From: Adenanthera pavonina
Lineage: Eukaryota; Streptophyta; Magnoliopsida; Fabales; Fabaceae
NCBI GenBank assembly: GCA_026686845.1
Contig: JAIVEN010000012.1
Location: forward strand, 26,600,501-26,664,500
DNA: 64,000 nt
Direction: 5' to 3'
Part shown: positions 24,686 to 36,467 of the stretch, in pieces
Position numbering within the stretch: position 1 is the first letter of the stretch
Layout: each line of letters begins with the position of its first letter
Notes under the pieces: model-generated
What the model saw: only the letters and a program-made list of their open reading frames with translations
Databases searched by the model: none
What the model was told of the DNA's origin: nothing
Made by a program: the position numbers and the translations under genes

Positions 24686-26932
24686 CTAAAAATACTCAAA
24701 ATCTATGTAAGAGTCACCTTTGCTTTGTTCTTTTGCAATATTTATCATCCTCTTTTCTTTTGGGACTGGTGCTTCTTTGGAGGCATACTGGGTAAAATCT
24801 ACAGGGTCTGGTGTGTGTGGAGGCAAGGCACTTCTTACTAGAGCCCAGTTCACTCCTTCAAAAAAAGGGTGTTGTTTGATCTCTGTTGCTCCTCTTATAC
24901 ATGCAATTCTCCTGTTAGGTTCTTTCACCAACAACCCTTTTATCAGATCTCTTGCAGCAGAACTGACATGGGGAGCGTCGGGAAACCTCAATGGCTGACC
25001 TATGACATTGAAAAGTGTGGCACGATTTCCTGCACCCTTGAATGGAGTTGTCCCGTGCAAGAGCTCATACAAGAAGATCCCAAGTGTCCACCAATCTACT
25101 GCACTGCCATGTCCCTCTCCTCGGATAATCTCAGGAGCAAGATATTCATGTGTCCCTACAAATGACATTGACCTCACATTTGTTGGCTCTGCCATCAGTT
25201 CAGGAAGGGCACCCCCAACCGTGGGACCAAAGTCTGATTTTGATTTGCGAGTCTTCTTTGAAGGTAAAATGCGCGGGAAGAAAGTTGGTTGCTGAATGCA
25301 ACCCTGCACTGCATGGTCGTCTTCCAAAATGCCCCCAGAACCATTGTTGCTTTCATGAGCAGATGAAGATTTGACTAGCGTTGGCCTAACTGAGCAACGA
25401 AGTGATAAATCGAAGTCTGACAGCATGATATGGCCTTCATCTCTAACTAGGACATTCTCTGGCTTCAAGTCTCTGTACACAATGCCTAGCATGTGTAGGT
25501 ACTCCAGAGCTAACAGAACCTCTGAAGCATAAAACCTAACCAAAGAAATAAACAGTGGTACAAGTTGAGGTCCGAGAATAGAATGAAATTCAAACTATTA
25601 CCATACATGTTGAAGTAGAAAAAGAATAAAATTCACCATTGCTAGTGGAAAGATGCTTTGAAGTTTGAACATGTTTCCTTGTATGAAAATTATCAGAGAT
25701 TATTAAGTTCCATTCAGTCTGGCAAATGTGAGTGAAAACATAAAATCAACTTATATGTTCATTCTCTGCATGCATTTACAGCCAAATACCTTTTGTAATC
25801 TCGTTGCTCAAACTTACTGAATGCTCATATTACTATAAAAACTATTTTATCCCATGGAATCTATTTATCCCTGTACCCTTTTTGTAATGATTTGATGGTA
25901 GAAAATAATCAATTAAAAGTCAGTAAACCATATATATATATATATATATTTATGTTTGTCCTATAAATATTATATTCTGTATTATAAATGCAAGTCAAGC
26001 TGTTCAATCTATAAGTACAAAGGAATTCAAGAAATTAGTCACTTACCGTGCAGCTTCTTCAGTAAAACACTTGTTAGGTTGCTTCTGTCGAAGAGAATGA
26101 AGATCGCCTCCACTGCAGAACTCCATGACCAAACAGTAGAACTTCTCAGTTTCAAAGTAGGAGTATAAAGTGGGTAAGAACGGGTGGTCAAGAAGTCCAA
26201 GAATCTCCCTTTCTGTTTGTGCTCTCAATAACTTATTTCTGCTAGCTAAAGATTCTTTGTCCATTACCTTCATGGCAAAGTAGGTTCTAGTCCTTTTAAG
26301 TTCCACAACATATACACTTCCAATGTCTCCATACCCAATGCGCTTAAGAAACCGAAAATGGCTAAGATTAAGTGCGGTGCCCCTAGAGACTGTTTGAATT
26401 GCATCCCATCGCACATCACCACCAGTATGTGGCTTAATGGGTGGACTGGTGCCATCTAAACTATTGCTACGAGAGCTATTGGCACTCCCTTGGCCATAAC
26501 TGTTTGCCTTAGCATTTGTAGGCAATCCCCTTGCATTTCCTGGTGAGGTGGAAGGATCAGAAGCAAACTTGCCTTCTAGTTTCTGAGGTTTAGATATACT
26601 ATTCGTTGAATATTCACTTGACTTGGTATGTTTTCCAGCTTTATTTACCAATTCAGGATGACTTAGAGAAGTGTTTGTCGAATTGGCATTACTATGAGCA
26701 ACATGATGTTTCTCCACAGGTTCCTCTGACAAATTGTGGTTCATCTGTGCCAATGAGCAAAATGATTCTTTGATCAGAATAAAGCATCCATCTCAAAATT
26801 CTGAAAAATTTGGACACAGCTACAACCATTTCATGGCAGATTCTCATCAGAAAGAGTGAATGTATTAAAAATGAACAAATACGGAGCAATTACGTCAGAT
26901 AACTCTGGCCTCTTGACAGGCTTTGACGCCAT
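24686..26932 (-). CDS. AGCVIII serine/threonine protein kinase, D6PK/AGC1 type
   Basis: Three coding exons in transcript order: 26932-26894, 26744-26047, 25535-24686, joining in frame to 528 aa. The N-terminal 130 residues are Ser/Asn-rich and probably disordered. The kinase domain has the glycine loop GYGDIGSV (150-157), catalytic Lys172 in FAMKVMDKE, catalytic Asp268 in YRDLKPEN, and DFD (286-288) in place of DFG, the hallmark of plant AGCVIII kinases. About 80 residues are inserted before the activation segment SMSFVGTHEYLAPE (Ser370 is the likely regulatory site). The C-terminus FEYF fits the PIF docking motif for PDK1. Kinases of this class phosphorylate the loops of PIN auxin carriers at the plasma membrane; a PIN gene lies about 10 kb away. 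The exact family member (D6PKL, AGC1.5, AGC1.7 or other) is not settled. Confidence 0.95.
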
Positions 26933-27760
26933 AAATGAACAAGGCAATAACACCCCTCAAGAGGAATATCTACAAAAGTAAATCAACATATTTTAGCTCT
27001 GATGATATACAAATGCACCAAACACATATAAAAACGAAAATAACTAGAAATTAGTGTCTAATTATATCAAACAACTGCAGGTCAAAAAAGCAAACATTTT
27101 ACATGATGCTTCCAATATAAATCCAGACAACCATAAAAGGAACAGTGTACCTAAATTTCTCATCATGATCAATTATGTATAGATTCTTATTGTTGATGAC
27201 ACATTTCCCCATACATAAACGTCAGATTTAATTTGAAGTTTTCTATATCAGATTATACAATCAAAGCACTATAATCTAATGTAGACAATCATTAAAAGGA
27301 AGAGTAAAAATGATGTAAACAAGAAACATCTTAAAACACAAATTTCAGGGAATTTAGGATATACCTGAAAACGACTGATCCTGATAACTCCTCAGGTTGT
27401 GAGTTACCAAGAGCTGAGATGTTTTCCCCTGCTTGGCCTTTGAATAGAACAGTTTTCTTTGAACTTGCAAAATAGAGAAGAAAAAAGAGAAATGAAGAAA
27501 GAAAACTGTAAATTAGGAAGGAGAAAACATGTGGGTTATGAAAATGAGCAGGTTCTTGATTGGAGCACCACCCATTATCAGAAACACTGGGAATTCTTGA
27601 GGGGAAATTGTGGGGGAAAAGGGGGAGGTTGGCAAGAGACCCGCAATTAGGAAAACCCATTTTTATACAAAAAATGAGAAAACCAAAACGGTAGATCAAC
27701 TCAATGGGTTTGTTTAGTAGCAGACAGTGCAGAACAGGGAAGAAAAATGAGAGGAGAGAG
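26933..27760 (-). promoter_or_regulatory. AGC kinase 5' leader with probable intron, and promoter
   Basis: A splice donor (CAGGTATATCC on the minus strand, near 27363) and the lack of coding potential between it and 26932 suggest a leader intron of about 400 bp. The leader exon would run to about 27700, and the promoter beyond. I see no clear TATA box. The open frame at 27331-27699 has no family support and is best read as leader. Confidence 0.4.
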
Positions 27761-28975
27761 AGAATGGAACTGGTCGTTGCAGAGAAGACGGATAAATCGG
27801 CGCCTTATTCTCTGTGAAACGCTCGACACCCACACAACACATTATCCTTCCCTCGCAGTTATCTTAATTTCTTTTCCATTTTTTATTCCTCCCAATGTTT
27901 TTACAGTTAGAACCAAGTATGCCATTGCCTTCCCCCGTCCATATCTGCACCTTGATGACAGCTTTATTATTCAAGACGTTGGTATAAATTCCTCGTCCAA
28001 ATCGAAGAGTTTGCTATATTTATGTATTCAATGCCTTATGTAACATTTAATTATGTATTCATTGCTATAAATCGAAGATTTCTTATCTAAATATTTGATG
28101 AGAAATGAAAGTTGGTCCAATTTATTAGGATATAATTTCTATCCAATAAAGATGTTAATAGCTAAATATGTGAAAATTTTGTGAGTGAAAAATAAAAACT
28201 TTTTGAGTCCAAAAATCTATTCTAATCCTAATGAATTCCAAAACTCAATTCAGCTGAAATTTTAATTAAAAAAAATTGAAGTATGAAGTTTTGGTAAGTT
28301 TCTTTTAATTACATATGGCATTTCATATCTAAAAAGTCTTTTATTTTTTCATTTCATTCTATGTATACCAAATGAGTAGTCAATGATGGGATAAGGTGAG
28401 GTGACAATGAATATATTAATATGTAGTGTGAGCTGCATTAAGACAGACTCACTTTTTTTACACTTCTATAACGTACAAAAAAAATATTTAGTAGCCGTTT
28501 AAATTATTTTTTTTAAATATTTATTAAAATAATCACAATTTATAAAATAAAATTTAGATAAAAATATAGAAATTTATCACAAATCTATTTAAATAAATAA
28601 TAATAATTATTAAAAATTATGATTTAGTTTATCATAAGGTAAATCAAATATGCTTTTTTTTATCAGTATACAATACACACATCAAAATTGATCTAATAAA
28701 TACATGCATAAAAATGTGTGTCTAAATCCCATTTCATGAGAAGGCATATCAACAAAACCGTTTGCGTTACTGGACTTAATTTGTAAAGGGAAATTTCATT
28801 CCCAAGAATGCACTGATTTGTGTTGTTATAGAATGAGCCTTATTTGTCGAAAATGCGGAGATCTCGAGAATGAAATTTCACTATTTAAAAAAGTACTTCA
28901 CACATTTCTTAATTTTTTCTTGTTTTTCCATTTCAAGAGTCAATTGAAATGAACAAAAACCGAGCCGTTATAGCG

Positions 28976-29480
28976 TGTTTGTTTCGGTTAGATAATAAAA
29001 ACTACATCATTACTCAAATCAAGTAATCTCCTCCACCCTCAATAACCTGTGTGATTACATAACTGTAATTGATTATAAAAACACCAAAGTACCCTTCACA
29101 ACACTAAAAATACCAGTGCCCTCACTGATTATTACTACCATTGCCGGTCACCAATTGTCAACCTCCACCACCATAGTTGGTCACTAGTCATGGGTTGCCT
29201 CCACTGTGGACTGCTGGTCTCCACTACTGCCCCTAGTCATAGCTTCTAAAACCACTGTCAGTTATTAGCTACCACCACTGCCATTGGCATTTACCACTGC
29301 CACCACCAATTGCCAACCTCCACCAACACTGTCTTTGCTAGTTGTCACAGGTCGAGTACCACTACCACCATTGGTGTCTCCATCACCACTTTCAGGGTGA
29401 TTTAAACTTTTTTTAATTATTAATGTTTAATTAAATATAAAAAATTAATTTATCTCATATCCTAATATTAAATCAAACAA
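28976..29480. repeat. CCA-rich degenerate minisatellite inside a possible MITE
   Basis: Between about 29105 and 29395 the plus strand is built from degenerate repeats of CCACCACTG, ACCACTACC and TTGCCAACCTCCACC. It is flanked by AT-rich sequence with GTGTTTGTTTCGGTTAGA on the left and, reversed, GTTTGTTTGATTTAATATTA on the right. These flanks look like the ends of a non-autonomous element, but the inverted match is short and I cannot define a target duplication. Confidence 0.4.
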
Positions 29481-30916
29481 ACTTATATATAATTATCATG
29501 ATATTATATTGTTTTATATTATACTACTTACTCTCTTATGGTTAAACCTTAAATCAAATAGATACTTAGTACTTATCGTGAGAGGTGTTTGATTTCGTTT
29601 CACTCACTCCTTCAATTTTCTTGCTATTTCTTGTGCAACTGGAATTCAATTTCATTAACATTTTTTTTTGCGATTAATATTAACTTTGTTTTAGAAGTAT
29701 GGATTGACAAAAGATCGTTCTCTAAAGTACGAACTTGAAGAAAGATAGAAAGAGAAAAGCGAGTCAATACTCCTATCAGACTTACAGATATAGGGATAGA
29801 ATTTTTTAAAATCTTTTTCTAACTTTATTCTTTTGAAATAGTTTAAAGGATTGGCCCAAAAAAAAGAAGAAGAAATAGTTTAAAGGACTTTGTGAATTGA
29901 CATTTGACATACATGTGAGGTTACATATAGACCTTTTTAGACCCTAAGGCCTCAGGAGAGGACTTACAAGGGAAAGATAAAACGACAGAGTAAAGTGAAG
30001 TGAAGTGAAGTGAAGGCGGATTATTAAACAAATTTTCTTGGAAGAGGATTCAAATTATAGATCCTATCAGATAAAATGTGTTGAATGGACTGACGGACCA
30101 CACATCAAATTTACTCATCCCATGTGAAGTGCAGAAATACCAATAACATAATTTTTGTTTCTTGATAGAGCTATAGGGTTTGTCAGCTCTATTTAGTATT
30201 CACCAATTTTTCATTTTTGGATAACATTTCATATTTTCAACATTTTTATGCTTGAATGTGAGGAATAATTAAATTAATATGGTTTCTTTTATCGCTGCCA
30301 TTGATCCTGATTTTTGAGCCAAATTTTTTTTTAATAATTTATTTCTTCCATTCTTGGATTCATCAAAATTTTCTGTTGATTGATGGTAATTAACTAGCAT
30401 AACTGATTATAATGCCCTCAGGTTTTGCTATTTCGGTACAGGGGGTGTGTCACCCCCACAGTTTGTCTCTCTTCTCCCCTTTTTTGTAAATTAAAAAAAA
30501 AAAAGCCACCAGTCAGACCATGCACAATGTGCGTGGATTCCCTCCTCACACTGAATCCAATTCCATGGTTGAGTGAGGAGAGAAAAACACACAGGGATCA
30601 GTTTGGACACAGAGTGTTGCTTCATCATATTATTATTTGCATTTTTAAGCAAGTGATGCTGCTCTAATAAGGATCTCCCAACCACACACCAATTCTTTCT
30701 TACTTTTACATGTTGTTCTCCTTTTTATTTATAACACAACATGATTCACTTGGTCTGGTAACAATGAAATAAAGGGAAAACTAGAGCAAAAAGGTGAGAT
30801 AAAAAATGTAAACGTTGTTTGATAGCAATGAATAGTTTATTTTTCTACTATGTCAAACTTTGAAATTAAAATTTTACGCTGTATTAACACACACACACAC
30901 AAAACTATACTATATC

Positions 30917-31460
30917 AAGTGTGATTTAAAATGGAAAGTTTAAAAAATCGAATCGAGATTGAACCAGTTAAGATACTAGTTTAAAGTTTAATGATTCAAT
31001 CATGATTTAATCAAAATTAAACTGGTAATAATAAATTTAATAATTTTTTAATTTTATATATTACATAGAAAATTAAAAATATCATTACTAAGTTTTACAA
31101 CTTAATATTAAAATCTAAACAAGTTAAAATTTACCTATAATTATATTTTGAATTCCAAACAATGAATTAATATTTTATTTTCATATTATTTATTAAGTAA
31201 ATTTATTATTATTAATAATTATGCATCATAATAATACTTATAAAATATTATAATATAGGAAAAAATTTATATAAAAATAATGCTACTTAATATTAAAAAT
31301 AATATTATTTTATCTTAAAAATTAAAAAAATAGAGCTAACCAGTTCAACCAATTTTACAACGGTATGACCAGTTTTTTTACCAATTCTCACTAATTCTGT
31401 GCAGAGACAGTCAAGATTTATGATTGGATTAGAGCTGATCTGAACGGTCAAACTAACCTA
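30917..31460. mobile_element. Degenerate hAT-type MITE, same family as the copy at 50257-50918
   Basis: The AT-rich core lines up with the 50.3-kb copy over several hundred bases. For example, ACAACTTAATATTAAAATCT here matches ATAACTTAATATTTTAATTT there, and both have TTTATTAAGTAAAT and TATCATAATAAT-like blocks in the same order. The flanks keep the pattern of TTGAACCAGTT on one side and AACCAGTTCAACCAATT on the other. The termini are too worn to place exactly, so this is an older insertion. Confidence 0.6.
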
Positions 31461-32452
31461 TTGTTCATTGTTAAAATGAGAAAATTTTATTTCATTCTTA
31501 CTTTTATTTCTACATTTTTTAAAAAATTTATAATTCTGCCAGCAATAACAATGAAATGCATACATAACAGTATTTAAAATTTCCACTGAACTCAAGGGAA
31601 ATTACAAATCTTGAGCCCAGCGGGCAATTATCTTACGAACTAGAAAGCAATCATCTTTTAAAATGCATGACAATTGTCTCATGACGACTTATATATTAAT
31701 CTCATTACGCCTCTACGTGAAAAACAATCGCAGTTGTCTCTTTGAATAATAAATTAAAATTTTCAAAAGGCTTAGTGCACTTAGGTAATTGTTTGTTAAT
31801 ACTTGTTCATTTCATTTTTTTTAACAAATAACATAAAGAACAAGTGGTGACAAACACTGAAGACTAAAACTGGCATGCTCGTACGATGGAAGTGAGAACC
31901 ATTTAACCGATTACCACATCTCAGCAATGAAGCACTAGCTTGCATGTCTGATATAACCCCATTTCATATTAATACCAAGCGGTGACCACACAGGATCAAA
32001 TCATACAATCCTCTTTGTCGCTATAGGCTCCATCAATCTAAGGTGAAAACCGGAAGCAACAACGGAAAAAAAAACGCTATTTAATGAAGAAAAAAACTAC
32101 TAAATAGCTATTAGTATAATTTAAGCAACAAAATTAATTTCTACTCTTGACCACTTTCAACAGGTTCAACTAAAGTAATTCAGCATGCTTGGTGTGGTGC
32201 AATCGTTTTAGGCAGCAATCATAAACCCATATCAAACATTAAAAAAAAAAAACTGACCAAAAAAGGATAAATTCTCGCAAATATACCACGTCAGGAACAA
32301 GATATACTAAAGACACAATATCAAAACTAAAAGAGAAACAAGACATGTCTCAGTCCTAAACAACAAAAAGAAAAAAAGATCCCATTTTTACTCTTGAAGG
32401 GAGAGGGTGTAAATTACGGATGCAACATCACAGTATCAAAAACTCCTCAAAA

Positions 32453-34830
32453 TTAATCCCAGCCGGTGGCAGGCACATTCTCGATTCCGGGGGTAGGAAG
32501 TTGTTGGAGAGGAACTTGTGGAGCTGGAGCTGGAGCAGGCTCACCCCATTCTCCTGCAAGGACTTCCATTAATCAAGATGCCAATACATAATCTTCAACA
32601 AAAACTTTAAAATACAGATAGGACAAGCACAAGTGACCCTCATTTCATAACTGCATAACATGCAATCGTTTTGCTGAACCAGGGAGGAGTTGGTTGCAAA
32701 AAGCAATGAAGGGAATCCAATATCATATTTCAACAATTGGATCCTCATACACGCAGAAACTTTGAAGACAAGTTGCAGAAAGAAGAAAAGGAGACACAAA
32801 CTCCATTATGCCAAAAGCAATCAGTGATCAATTAAATTGCAGAAGAAGAAAAAAGGATCAATATAGCTAAACTTCGTCTAGATTCTAGAATTATCAAAGT
32901 AACTGCCAATAAACCTTAGACTAGCATTGTCAAAGAACCATAGTTAAGTCAACAACTTTACCAGCAGCATCTGTGGCCCAATTGACAGCAGGAGCTGCAG
33001 GAATAGGCTGTGGAATTGCATCAGTCCATGGCTGATCAATAGCAGCAGGCCACTGGTCATCAGTAGAGATGCCAGCAGCATTAAAGTCTGTAATAGCATA
33101 CTCTGGAGCAACAGGTGCCTCATCTTCTTCTTGTTGCTTGGCCTCCTCAGGTTCTCTGTAGAAGAACAAATCCACCTACACAAGAAAAGGTTGAGATAAT
33201 GCATCTAAAAACCCAAAGGAAAACTCCAGATAAGACTAGTTTCTTCAACAAATTGGTTAACACTTGAGACTTGTTGTCATGGATTTCATTGTCAATGATT
33301 ATAGTCCAACAGAATAGCTGTATGCATTCACAATACAGAATTATAACAATAAATTGCATCTACTTTAGCTATAAAACAACAAACCTATCACAAGATCAAA
33401 GAAGCGTCAAATAATTACCATCACATCCCACTTAAGCCCTGGGCGAATAGTACCCCGCATCTGCAGAACCATCCTTGCTAATAGCCAAAAGAGACAACCT
33501 ATGCTGTGCTTTCCCTTATTGTTGGCAGGAATGCCAATGTCAACATACCGCATAGGAGAATCAGTGTCGCAAAAGGCAATGGTTGGTATATTTCCAAGTG
33601 CAGCTTCCTTAATGGGCTGCATAAAAATCAATAGAATAATAAAAATGACAGCCAGACAAACAAATATATAAAACGAAATTAATAACAGTATGAGTTTTTA
33701 ACCTAAAACCCAACAAAAAATATGAAAAAAAAAAAAACTTTTTACCCCATTCCGATGACACTACTCTCAGTCTAAGTGTTCATACCTGATGATCTGTTCT
33801 GGGATCAGTTAGAATTAGAAGGCGTGGCTCACTATAGGATGTCTGGAGCTGGTTAGTGAATGTTCCTGGTGTGTGCCTTCCAGCAAGTGCATGAGCACCT
33901 GTGTATTGGGCAAACTTAAGAACTGCTCTCTGACCATATGGCCTGGCAGACTGAACTATAATATCCTGAGGGTTCTCTATGGCAACAATAACCCTGGCAG
34001 CAAGCTGAAGCTTCTCCCATGTCTTCCCAAGGTTGATTATGTAAATACCTGGTCACCAAGAAGTACTAAAATCAACAAAACTTTAAGGCGCTCCATCACT
34101 TGTAGAAAAACATAACTTGCTAGCAATAAACTAAAGCAAAAACCATACGCACCACATACAACAAAAAATATAAAGTTCGAAGAGAAAATAAACTGAGGCG
34201 CATGAAATACATAGATCACATATCAAGTAAAACTGTCACACCCTGAGTCAATGACCAATATCAAGACCACGGGTTATACCAAAGCTACTAAAAAATACTA
34301 TTAAAATCTTCCTACAGAAGTGTATGATGAAATGAAGGTTAAAGATCGGGAAATATCTGTAAGGTTATCAAAAAGCACAGATCGTAGGCCATCTATTAGT
34401 TTTCCTAGATTTAGAGTACTAAGCGCATAAAAATTTCACTGACAATACTGGGAATACTTAAAATTTACAATTTACAATTCCGAGATAAATGATTATCCAT
34501 CCACTTTTTTCCGTCTACATTGGCAGAAAATATATCCTGACAATAATTCAAAATAAAAGGGATATTCACGCAAGTAAACAAGGAACATATCGGCAGTGTA
34601 CTATAATGCAAAATTTCGCTGCTTAAAACGAGTGATTCATCAATGAGTTAAGGAGATCTTGGAATGCAATACTTACCATCGTTGCGGCGCTTGAAGACAT
34701 ATCGCTCCATTTGAAAGTTACAGTTTTTGGTCCCGAGGTGAACCTCTGCGGCTAACATCATTTGGATGTCAGCCTCCTTCTGTGATAGTTGGCGCGGAGG
34801 CCCATTGGTTGTTGTAGTTGTGGTTGCCAT
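32453..34830 (-). CDS. RPSA: 40S ribosomal protein SA (uS2)
   Basis: Component of the small cytosolic ribosomal subunit, needed for 40S maturation. Five exons in transcript order: 34830-34677, 34048-33786, 33616-33419, 33175-32962, 32553-32453, giving 309 aa. The N-terminus has RQLSQKEADIQMMLAAEVHLG and RYVFKRRNDG, followed by LGKTWEKLQLAARVIVAIEN, ALAGRHTPGTFTNQ and FCDTDSPMRYVDIGIPANNKG, all diagnostic of the eukaryotic uS2 family. The C-terminal tail is acidic and Pro/Ala-rich (PEEAKQQEEDEAP, then APAPAPQVPLQQ) and ends GWD, as in plant members. ATG at 34830 is chosen because it gives the usual short N-terminus before the RQLSQKE motif; the frame stays open upstream but without similarity. 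The promoter carries ribosomal-protein-type motifs. Confidence 0.97.
34240..34450. repeat. Dispersed repeat in intron 1 of RPSA, related to 41050-41290
   Basis: The stretch around 34325-34425 (ATGATGAAAT, then AAATATC, GGTTATCAAAAAGCAC, TAGGCCAT, AGTTTTC and GAGTAC) recurs in the same order near 41123-41210. This points to two old copies of one interspersed element. The 34.2-kb copy opens near GTCACACCCTGAG, reminiscent of some LTR starts, but ends and superfamily are not clear. Confidence 0.5.
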
Positions 34831-34924
34831 GATTCCGAGAAGTTTGCCGCTGCCAACTCTATAGCCTGAGGCTTTCAACTGAATCACAGAACGAAGTTTG
34901 CAATGGGAAGGACAAGCCGCGCAG

Positions 34925-35030
34925 ACTAGGTTTTTAGGGCTTTTATGTGTTTTAAAGACACGGAGACGATAGGAAACCCTAATTTACTCAATGACATAAA
35001 TGCCCTTTAATTTGGGCCTGGAGGCCCAAT
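34925..35030 (-). promoter_or_regulatory. RPSA promoter: telo-box and paired site II motifs
   Basis: Upstream of the gene lies a telo-box, AAACCCTAA (34974-34982), with a second related TTTTAGGGC near 34932-34940. Two oppositely oriented site II motifs, TGGGCC (35013-35018) and GGCCCA (35023-35028), follow. Site II elements bind TCP factors and, together with telo-boxes, are the known signature of plant ribosomal-protein gene promoters. Here they sit about 145-200 bases from the start codon, where they are expected. Confidence 0.75.
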
Positions 35031-36467
35031 ACTTTCTTCACGGTGTGTTATTTTATCCCACTCCCATCCCAGTTTTGGTAATGTAAATATTTATAGAGTT
35101 GTACCAAAACAATATTAATTAATAGGCTATATTTTATAAATTATACTATAATTTAAGCTAACTTATATTTGACTCTCTTTTTATGTTAAATATATCAAAA
35201 TGATTTGACTCTGACATTGAGTATGAATTTTTATTTAATTTGTTTTTATTAATAAAACTAATTATTTATAATCTTATCAACATAAATTCAATCTATGGCA
35301 TCCACCAATTTGACCTGCTTTTAAATTATATTGTTAACACCAATAATAATTGGGTCAAATAAAAAAACTTAGATATCCTTCGAGTAAAATTTTGAAGAAG
35401 ATATTCTTAGTCACATAAAAAAAATTGAATTTCAGCTTAGTAAATGAAAAAAAATGATAGAAAAATTTATTCTAATAATTTGAAAATCTAGGCGACTTAA
35501 GGTTTTTTTTGTGTGGCCAAAATGCGATTTGAGTTTGAGTTATTTGAAAATAACTAAATGATTCTTATGAAAAAAAATAATTATTCAAAAAACCTATTAT
35601 TAAAAGAGGTTAGGTTTAAATTTTATTCATATTTATTAATCCCCAATTTATAAAGCACCGATACTTTAAAATAGTAGATACACTCATATACAAGATAAGA
35701 TATGACATACATATCATACTTGTGTATACATATTTATTTATGTCACTTTGGATTCATTTACACCGCTTTAAATTTTTACAGTAAAATATGATTATTTGAT
35801 GTTATTATAAATATTTTATAGTTTATTTTAATATTCATATTATAATTTTTAAAATATTTAATGCTTATTTTTCTTTTAGTGAGTAAATTTATTAATTATG
35901 TATATAAATAATATTATAAATATATAAATTTCTTACACTTATATTCTAAAATTTTAAAAATTATCGTATCTTTCTTATACTCCTATCATGTATAGACACC
36001 AGTGCTACATAGTCCAGGTATGCTGCAAGTGGGTGGTACTCGTTGCACTTCATATCAAGCTTACTCGTTGTGTTTCATTTTTTTATTTTTGGTGTGCAAA
36101 AGGGGTCAAAAAAGGACCCAAGAAACATACAGAAAACAAGATGGAAGCCTGAAAGACTATTCAATCAAATTGGAAGTTTTCATAAAGAGACACAACACCA
36201 CCAGCCTGAGTAATTAAATTGAATTTCATGTATTGGATTTAATCCCTATCCCTTCCCCTTTTCATACTCTCACTATACAAGGCATAGACCTTCCACAGAG
36301 AAGCATACACTCAGATCTGTGCAATATAATTGACTCATGGGGCTGCAGTATCTTCAAGTAACGTTCTTTACTACATTTCCTCCATATCTGAAGCCTTCCT
36401 TTCCTGGAAGTGTGGAACAATATCTGGAAAGCAAGATAGAAAGTGGTTTCATCCATTTGTGTGCAAG
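35031..36467. other. Intergenic, AT-rich
   Basis: Distal upstream DNA of RPSA and the 3' flank of the PIN gene. Strongly AT-rich from 35080 to 35990. The short frame at 36002-36217 has no recognisable family. No mobile element ends seen. Confidence 0.5.

Larger units (their letters stand above)
27761..32452. other. Gene-poor intergenic region
   Basis: About 4.7 kb with no supported gene. It contains a CCA/ACC-rich repetitive stretch (29105-29395), a short GAAGT repeat (about 29996-30017), a degenerate hAT-type MITE (30917-31460) and an AC microsatellite near 30888-30900. The last part is the 3' UTR of the ribosomal protein SA gene. Confidence 0.55.

Noticed and set aside
24720..25374. Several plus-strand open frames opposite the kinase
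   Set aside because: They are antisense shadows of the conserved kinase exon 24686-25535.
30530..30590. Hairpin CTCCTCAC … GTGAGGAG as a small RNA precursor
   Set aside because: Stem of only about 8 pairs with no extension; far too short for a plant miRNA precursor.
34325..34440. Box C/D snoRNA in RPSA intron 1 (ATGATGA … CTGA)
   Set aside because: The boxes are on the strand opposite to transcription of RPSA, no terminal stem is visible, and the segment belongs to the dispersed repeat.
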